Assembly (NCBI GenBank): GCA_964604565.1 | Contig: CAZRZN010000259.1 | Coordinates: 1-6,067, forward strand | Reading direction: 5' to 3' | Source of the DNA: CAZRZN01 sp964604565 | GTDB taxonomy: Bacteria; Pseudomonadota; Alphaproteobacteria; Rhodobacterales; Rhodobacteraceae | Length of the DNA stretch: 6,067 nt | In this document: in pieces, positions 5,754 through 6,067 of the stretch | Layout of the letters: each line of letters begins with the position of its first letter | Numbering within the stretch: position 1 is the stretch's first letter | Notes under the pieces: model-generated | Told to the model about the DNA's origin: nothing | The model's input: the letters and a program-made list of their open reading frames with translations, nothing else | The model's database searches: none | Position numbers and translations under genes: made by a program

Positions 5754-6067
5754 TCACTCGGGAAGAATGACCGCGTCGATGACGTGAATGACGCCGTTCG
5801 ATGCTTCGATGTCGGCGGTCACGACGTTCGCGCCGTTGATCATGACACCATCGGACAGGTCCACGGTGAGATCACCGCCCTGCACTGTGGTCGCCATCAT
5901 GCCATCGGTAAGGTCGGACGACATGACTTTGCCCGGCACCACGTGATACGTCAGGATCGACGTCAGTTGATCCTTGTTTTCTTCCATCAGAAGGCTTTCA
6001 ACCGTGCCCTCGGGCAGTGCGGCAAAGGCTTCGTCGGTGGGGGCGAAAACGGTGAACGGGCCTTCGC
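5754..6067 (-). CDS. Fasciclin (FAS1) domain protein, 5' end outside the window
   Basis: The minus-strand frame is open to the window edge, so only the C-terminal 103 residues are seen. They form most of one FAS1 (beta-Ig-H3/fasciclin) domain. The visible part opens with the H1 motif FTVFAPTDEAFAALP, continues through ILTYHVVPGKVMSSDL, the central YHVVPG being a family hallmark, and ends with the H2-type motif NGVIHVIDAVILPE just before the stop. The domain ends at the C-terminus, as in the common small bacterial FAS1 proteins, which usually have an N-terminal signal peptide and are secreted or periplasmic; that part is not visible. FAS1 domains mediate adhesion or surface interactions, but the role of the short bacterial ones is poorly defined. 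An internal Met at 5987 is not the real start, because family-conserved H1 sequence lies upstream of it. The gene converges on folC and is not in its operon. Confidence 0.93.
   Translation of the reverse strand, partial: EGPFTVFAPTDEAFAALPEGTVESLLMEENKDQLTSILTYHVVPGKVMSSDLTDGMMATTVQGGDLTVDLSDGVMINGANVVTADIEASNGVIHVIDAVILPE

Overview
The window looks like chromosomal DNA from a high-GC alphaproteobacterium, most likely of the Rhodobacteraceae/Roseobacter type. That placement is an inference from the strong G/C preference at third codon positions, the protein sequence of AccD and FolC, and the alphaproteobacterial-type PAS protein. I see no phage, plasmid, insertion sequence, CRISPR array, tRNA or rRNA. 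Six genes are clearly supported, one small gene is doubtful, and no obvious new multi-gene system is present.

Layout. (1) Bases 63-1548, minus strand: a small single-domain PAS sensor protein followed 43 bases later by an AEC-family permease, probably co-transcribed. (2) Bases 1549-2168: a divergent intergenic region of about 620 bases. It carries an inverted repeat next to a possible promoter for the PAS gene, two interleaved inverted repeats, and a small plus-strand reading frame with a good ribosome-binding site whose stop overlaps the next start as ATGA. (3) Bases 2169-5466, plus strand: a CPBP-family intramembrane protease, then accD (acetyl-CoA carboxylase beta subunit), then folC (dihydrofolate/folylpolyglutamate synthase). 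(4) Bases 5467-5753: a convergent gap with small hairpins and a probable terminator. (5) Bases 5754-6067, minus strand: the 3' part of a fasciclin (FAS1) domain gene that runs off the window.

How the genes work together. accD and folC are core biosynthetic genes (first step of fatty acid synthesis; folate and polyglutamate formation), 27 bases apart and almost certainly co-transcribed. The protease gene lies upstream with a 157-base gap and may share the transcript. The PAS/AEC pair on the other strand looks like a separate sensory and transport unit that shares the divergent intergenic region. Most other long open frames (for example those opposite the AEC, CPBP and accD/folC genes) are antisense shadows caused by high GC.
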